Assembly (NCBI GenBank): GCA_036852015.1
Contig: JAANDG010000128.1
Span: 186,001-250,000 of the forward strand
Length of the DNA stretch: 64,000 nucleotides
From: Pelodera strongyloides
Taxonomy: Eukaryota > Nematoda > Chromadorea > Rhabditida > Rhabditidae
Reading direction: 5' to 3'
Positions 59,901 through 64,000 of this stretch are shown in pieces. A model generated the notes under the pieces. It searched no databases, was not told the origin of the DNA, and was given only the letters and a program-made list of their open reading frames with translations. How positions within the stretch are numbered: the stretch's first letter is position 1; every line of letters begins with the position of its first letter. The translations under genes and the position numbers were made by a program.

Positions 59901-61646
59901 ATGGTCGCCCAGATCGACGAAACCGGTGATGACCGCGATGCCTCAGTGTGAGTTAAATCCAAGATTTTGGTAGGACTGCTTTTCTAGAATTAGCACCGGA
60001 TAGGGAGCACAGACCTTTGTTTGAGCATTTCTTACCGTAAAAGTTACGAGGAAAGGACGTGTGAATAACGTGACATTAAAGAGAACAAAGTTCTCAATTA
60101 TGTGGCTGGTTCAGCATACATACTTAAGAATGCGTTGTCAGATAGTCGTTTCCAAATCCGAAAGTTAATACCTCGACTTTTCTCGATTTAGGAACAATTG
60201 TTTTTGATCACTGAATAACTCCACGTGACTGAACCTCTTTTTTATATATTTATCTTTGCTTATATTTACATGAAAAACATGTAATGAAATAAGAGTTGTT
60301 TTATTTAGAGCATACAACGGGGTCATGTATACCCGTACGACAGGGCTTCCCACTCCGCTGTACTGCAGACAGCGCGGGCACTCGATCCTGCCGCGCAGCA
60401 CGGACACTCGATCAGTAAAGGTGGGCCAAATAATAATGTTTTCCTTTTAAAAGAGTTGTTTGTCAGGCAAACTAATATTCGTGAAAAAAAACATGGTCAG
60501 GCAAATTTATATTCGTGTTTATCGAAAATTTGTCCCGAATTCGAATTATTGCAATTTTGTCTGCCCTTGAAATATGTTGTTCGTCTCTCCTGTAGGTGAC
60601 ACCACGTATACATATGATACCCGTTATAATACAAACTACAAAGTTCTTCCTAGCATGCCACCTTTGTTTAGGTTAGCTAGCAGTCACCCAAAAAGCAGGC
60701 ATTTCTTTTTTTTACTCTATTATCCGTCTTTTGTTCCTGCTATGGCCTTAGATTTTATTTATCAATATTATCCAGAAGTACTACGTTAATTGACATAATA
60801 TGTTCTCTGTTAATCTATGATTATCGGCCTTCCACTTTTAGCTTACGATCAAATAGATAAGGAATGGCCGTTAAGTCGAAATACCGCCCGGGTTTGAAAC
60901 GCGTAGTGGATAGCTGAAATATATAAGGAATGGATAAGGTCGTCAAGGACTGTTTGGACTCTGTACCTTAGTAGCTTTTTAATCCTATTACAAAAACTTT
61001 TGTTTTAGCGCTTTGAGGAGCGCACGAATTTGCTGAAGACGACACCATCGCTAAGCTCGGAGCAGCAGCACTTTATGGCGAGCAAATTAAACGGTCCATT
61101 TTTTTATCGAGTCCTAGTTATTTATGGGGTTTCCAAGTACACTGTCAATACTACCGTATTTATGCACGAACTTTGCATATATAATATGAAAAATTAAAAA
61201 AAAATATTTTCGTGTGGTTGGTGGTTCCAAAATACTGTAAACTTTCGCCATACTTGGAAACCCCATAACCTAGAAGAGTGATAGTAATTTTAGTTTAATA
61301 GGCGGAACTAGGTTTCATGCAAATACATAAGGTGCACCAACTATACTTATGTTCTGTATTCTGTAACCCCGTATGGTTTATTTGTGATTTTGTGCATGAT
61401 TTCGTTTGATTTCTTTTTGGGTATCAAACTATACTGGTTAGTATTCGAAGAGTTTACCTGCCTAGTCTTGAAAGGGTTTTGATGTTTAAGAAATTAAAAC
61501 TAGATAACTAATCATTAAATCATTTAAGGATCCTCGAAGAGAAAGCTCCCATAATACGTGAGGGCAAATCCGAGCAGTACCACGTATCTTGTGAAGTGCG
61601 GGAAAAGCTGGAGCATATCTTGAAGGAAATGTCGATGGCAGGCTAG
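59901..61646 (+). pseudogene. Broken duplicate of the small coiled-coil gene
   Basis: The three exons correspond to 59901-59947, 61009-61093 and 61529-61646. Relative to the intact copy, exon 1 has lost 25 bases (after GGTGAT) and exon 2 has lost one base (ggacgag became ggcgag). Both shift the frame; exon 1 then runs to a TGA after 16 codons. Splice sites and exon 3 are still well preserved, so decay is recent. Confidence 0.7.
61133..61267. mobile_element. MITE, 'ATGGGGTTTCcAAGTA' family, copy 4
   Basis: Duplicate of the element at 58,437, carried along in unit 2. Confidence 0.8.
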
Positions 61647-61825
61647 TTTATTTACTCGTGATCATAGCATAAAGGTTGTGTACGAGAGTGTAAAAGTGGC
61701 GCTGTTTCCCATAACGAAGTACGATGCCCCACTCCTGCCCCGGGCAGACAAAGCATTCTCTTTAGCGCACATTGGTAGCTTCTATCTCTAATGCACGCTT
61801 GACTTCATCATTGAAGATCATTTGC

Positions 61826-62027
61826 ACCACTACTTTTGAACTACGATGAAGTTTGCACGTCGACTTATCCTTGACGTCATAGATTCTGAAACAGAAGCGA
61901 ATTGAACTGTCCAAGTTGTATGCCCAGTTCACCTCCCCCATTGAAGTCAATTCGCTTCTGCTTCAGAATTTATGACGTCAAATACAAGTCGACGTGCAAA
62001 TTTCATCGTAGAGCTAAAGTAGTGATG
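61826..62027. repeat. Long inverted repeat (hairpin element), copy 2
   Basis: Duplicate of 59,137-59,339 with the same arms. Confidence 0.8.
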
Positions 62028-62080
62028 AAAAGCGAATCTCCAGCAAACAGCCGCTGGAGAGTCGATTCTCATCATTACTT
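62017..62080. repeat. Palindrome at the right end of the duplication
   Basis: aagtagtgatgaaaagcgaa continuing with tctccagc pairs with gctggagagtcgattctcat continuing with cattactt, around the centre aaacagcc. Only the left arm belongs to the duplicated unit. Confidence 0.8.
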
Positions 62081-62089
62081 CGTTAAAAA

Positions 62090-62190
62090 GAGAAGTGGAG
62101 TGTGATGATTGTGAGAAACGGAGAGAGAAGTCGGAGGAAGAGAGAGCGAGCGAGGACAGAGAGGCTGTGAGACAGAGAGAGAACGAAAAG
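62090..62190. repeat. Purine-rich (GA) tract
   Basis: About 100 bases of mostly purine with gagagaag, gaggaagagag and gagacagagagag motifs. Confidence 0.7.
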
Positions 62191-62341
62191 TACCATACAA
62201 TCATTTTTAGGGTGCTCGATGTTGTTGTATCACCGCATCCACCGTGCAAGTGGATTGCTGCTGTGTTCTGCAGGAGGACGAGGTGTTTGCCGTCCTCAGC
62301 GACATCCACTTTGCCTTCGGACACTGTGAGGGTGATGTTTA

Positions 62342-62388
62342 TTTGACAGATTGTTTCGGCTTGTTTGGTTAAAGCGATACAATGGTGG
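62342..62388. repeat. Repeat shared with the right end of the window
   Basis: tttgacagattgtttcggct followed by tgtttggttaaagcgataca matches 63,955-64,000 with three substitutions, so another duplicated block probably continues beyond the window. Confidence 0.75.
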
Positions 62389-62819
62389 TTTACGTATCTC
62401 AAATAACCCAATTCGTGTGCCTTTGTGCTAAGCGGGGTCGAATTGCTTCGTTCGCGCGTGCGCAGAGCACCGCGTACCCAGCAGCCTTCGCCCCTTCTTT
62501 TTGGTGCGCTGTGCGGTTGAGGACCAGAGTGTGGTCGCTTTCTTGTCAAAAACCCTTTTTCTCCCCTTCAAAGAAGCAAACAGAGCTAGCCTTTTTAGCA
62601 ATTGCTGGCCAGCGTCCACCTGTTACATCGAATAAAGCACATTTCGGTTTCAAATAGATATAATCTATTATATATAATATAGCTTGTCGATAGAGGATTG
62701 CGAGCGTGTAGGGGTTTTGGTATACATATTTCGGAAAGTTCAAGGTACTTCTGCGATTGATATGTTTAGCTGTTTGGTCATTTTACTGAAAAAAAAACTT
62801 TTAAAATTTTCTTATTTAG

Positions 62820-63928
62820 GTGGTGAGCCTGTGCCTTTTGAGCATCGGGACCTCCAGAAAACCGGAAAGGCACGACCGTTCGCTTCTGCCAGCCGTCGAA
62901 GTGGATACTTGGAAACGTAAGTGTATTTAAAGCGGTATAACATTTGGTTTTGGAGCGTCTTTGGCTTTTTGTCCCGTCCAATAGAGCAATTAGGAAGAAG
63001 TGTGTTCCGTGTTTACATGTTGTGTGGAAAGAGCAATTGTGGAAACACGGTCGTTCCAATGGTGTATTCGTGAGCGTATAAAGCAAGGCAACTTCAATGG
63101 GCCGGGAGGCCTTAAGTAGTGGAACAGTGTTGGGACTCCAGTCTGGTCACAAAAGTCTAGCACATCAGTGAGAGCCGTTTTATTTGAAGAAAATTTAGGT
63201 GGATCACCGGTACACCGCCGGAAATAAATCCGCGGAGGAACATTGCCAATTGCCTCCGCATTTGCGTGCAATGGAGCAAAAGGCAACCAAGCTGCTTACA
63301 AGATCCACCTCAATGGAATCGATTAACAGCGTCAGTGATTCTCAGGTGGGTATTATTGCTTTTTTTGTAGATGTATTCCTTGCTCTTTATATTTTTGTTT
63401 ATGTTCACCCTGTTATTAAATAAACAGTGTACAAAATCATACGATGGAATAATATTTTAATGTTGCATTTTAGTATAATACTGCGAGCAAGTGCAAATGC
63501 ATGCGCTTATTATGTTCAACTTAGTGTATTCCACTACATGTGAGAACCTGTCTGTGTGGGAACCTGCTGCATGCTATTGTTGTGTATTATTTCTTAACAG
63601 ATTCTTTCCGTTTTAGCCGTTCTTGTTGCGAACCTCCCCAGCTGGGAGCATCAGCAGAGTGGAGTATTTCCATGCGCTCAGGTGGGCATAATTGATTATG
63701 ATTTCAAAATTGTTTTGTATTGTTGAGAAGGAAGAATGTCAGTAGTCATATCACTTTCTAGGAACTGTAAAATTCCAATGCATTTCTTGCGTTTTTCTGA
63801 AACACAACTGTTTATTTCAGTAGGGAGCCCGCCGGCGAAGGTGCATTGCCAATTGCGTCCGCACCTGCCAGGAGTCAACGGCCCCCAAAAGTTCCACTTC
63901 AATGGAATCTGCCAATGGCCTCGCAGAG
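62820..63928 (+). CDS. Partial gene leaving the window, function unknown
   Basis: Candidate exons 62820-62916, 63199-63345, 63617-63681 and 63821-63928 each have a good acceptor and donor. The last three join in one open frame (for example LLTRSTSMESINSVSDSQ into PFLLRTSPAGSISRVEYF, then REPAGEGALPIASAPARS). The first exon reads VPFEHRDLQKTGKARPFAS but leaves in a phase that does not fit this frame, so it may belong to another transcript or a missing exon lies between. The exons at 63199 and 63821 resemble each other (cattgccaattgc, cacttcaatggaatc), suggesting internal exon duplication. No domain was recognised. Confidence 0.35.
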
Positions 63929-63954
63929 GTGGGCTTTATTGGTTATTAGTTTAT

Positions 63955-64000
63955 TTGACTGATTGTTCCGGCTTGTTTGATTAAAGCGATACAATGGTGG
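63955..64000. repeat. Second copy of the 62,342 repeat, cut by the window edge
   Basis: tttgactgattgttccggct and the following bases match 62,342-62,388. It marks the possible start of another tandem unit whose length would be about 1.6 kb. Confidence 0.75.

Larger units (their letters stand above)
59361..62050. repeat. Tandem segmental duplication, unit 2
   Basis: Second copy of the block at 56,601, 2,690 bp. Homology starts at agctttgacaatagtaagca and stops at ccagcaaacag, exactly at the centre of the palindrome 62,017-62,080. Confidence 0.92.

Noticed and set aside
61947..62549. 200-codon open frame on the minus strand
   Set aside because: It crosses the purine-rich tract and the duplicated hairpin, changes character midway and has no splice or family support. 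Low complexity on the opposite strand explains the lack of stops.
1..64000. CRISPR arrays, bacterial operons, integrated viruses or LTR retrotransposons
   Set aside because: No regularly spaced repeat array, no operon-like gene packing, no reverse transcriptase, integrase or capsid motifs, and no long terminal repeats were seen.

Overview
The window looks like nuclear DNA from a nematode. The genes are cut into many short exons whose 3' splice sites read TTTCAG or TTTTAG. Several start codons lie 2 to 18 bases after such an acceptor with no exon visible upstream, the usual mark of spliced-leader trans-splicing. The gene content also fits: a secreted ZP-domain cuticlin and two secreted proteins built of the C-x3-C-x3-C repeats common in nematodes. 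I cannot name the species. Exon models were built by hand by requiring reading phase to agree across every junction; gene names rest on recalled family motifs, not on a database search.

Layout. 1-8.4 kb (+): a rhotekin/anillin-type PH-domain protein. 10.2-10.8 kb: two small inverted-repeat transposons. 10.9-14.0 kb (+): a protein made of two ureidoglycolate-lyase-like (cupin) halves. 14.8-16.8 and 19.0-21.3 kb (-): tandem paralogous cysteine-rich secreted proteins with matching promoters. 24.3-30.6 kb (-): an NMN/NaMN adenylyltransferase (NMNAT) whose exons splice in phase into a long disordered proline/serine-rich tail; the tail also seems to have its own alternative first exon. 36.3-42.9 kb (+): a 17-exon serine/arginine-rich protein of unknown function, convergent with a cuticlin-like ZP gene at 43.0-45.2 kb (-). 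45.3-64 kb is poor in genes and rich in repeats: several hairpin MITEs, a GC-rich duplicated element, tRNA-like sequences, a 34-bp tandem repeat, and a direct tandem duplication of about 2.7 kb (56,601-59,360 and 59,361-62,050). Each duplicated unit carries a tRNA-derived SINE and a small three-exon gene, intact in the first unit and broken in the second. The right edge holds exons of a gene that runs out of the window.

How it fits together. The genes do not form one pathway. The NMNAT makes NAD; the two-cupin protein is probably linked to purine/ureide breakdown or repurposed; the cysteine-rich pair and the cuticlin are extracellular matrix or surface products and are the three genes with clear TATA boxes close upstream. 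The most striking features are (1) the NMNAT plus disordered-tail gene with two alternative 5' ends, (2) two TTAA-flanked MITEs inserted exactly at 3' splice sites of that same gene, and (3) the young tandem duplication in which one gene copy is already decaying.
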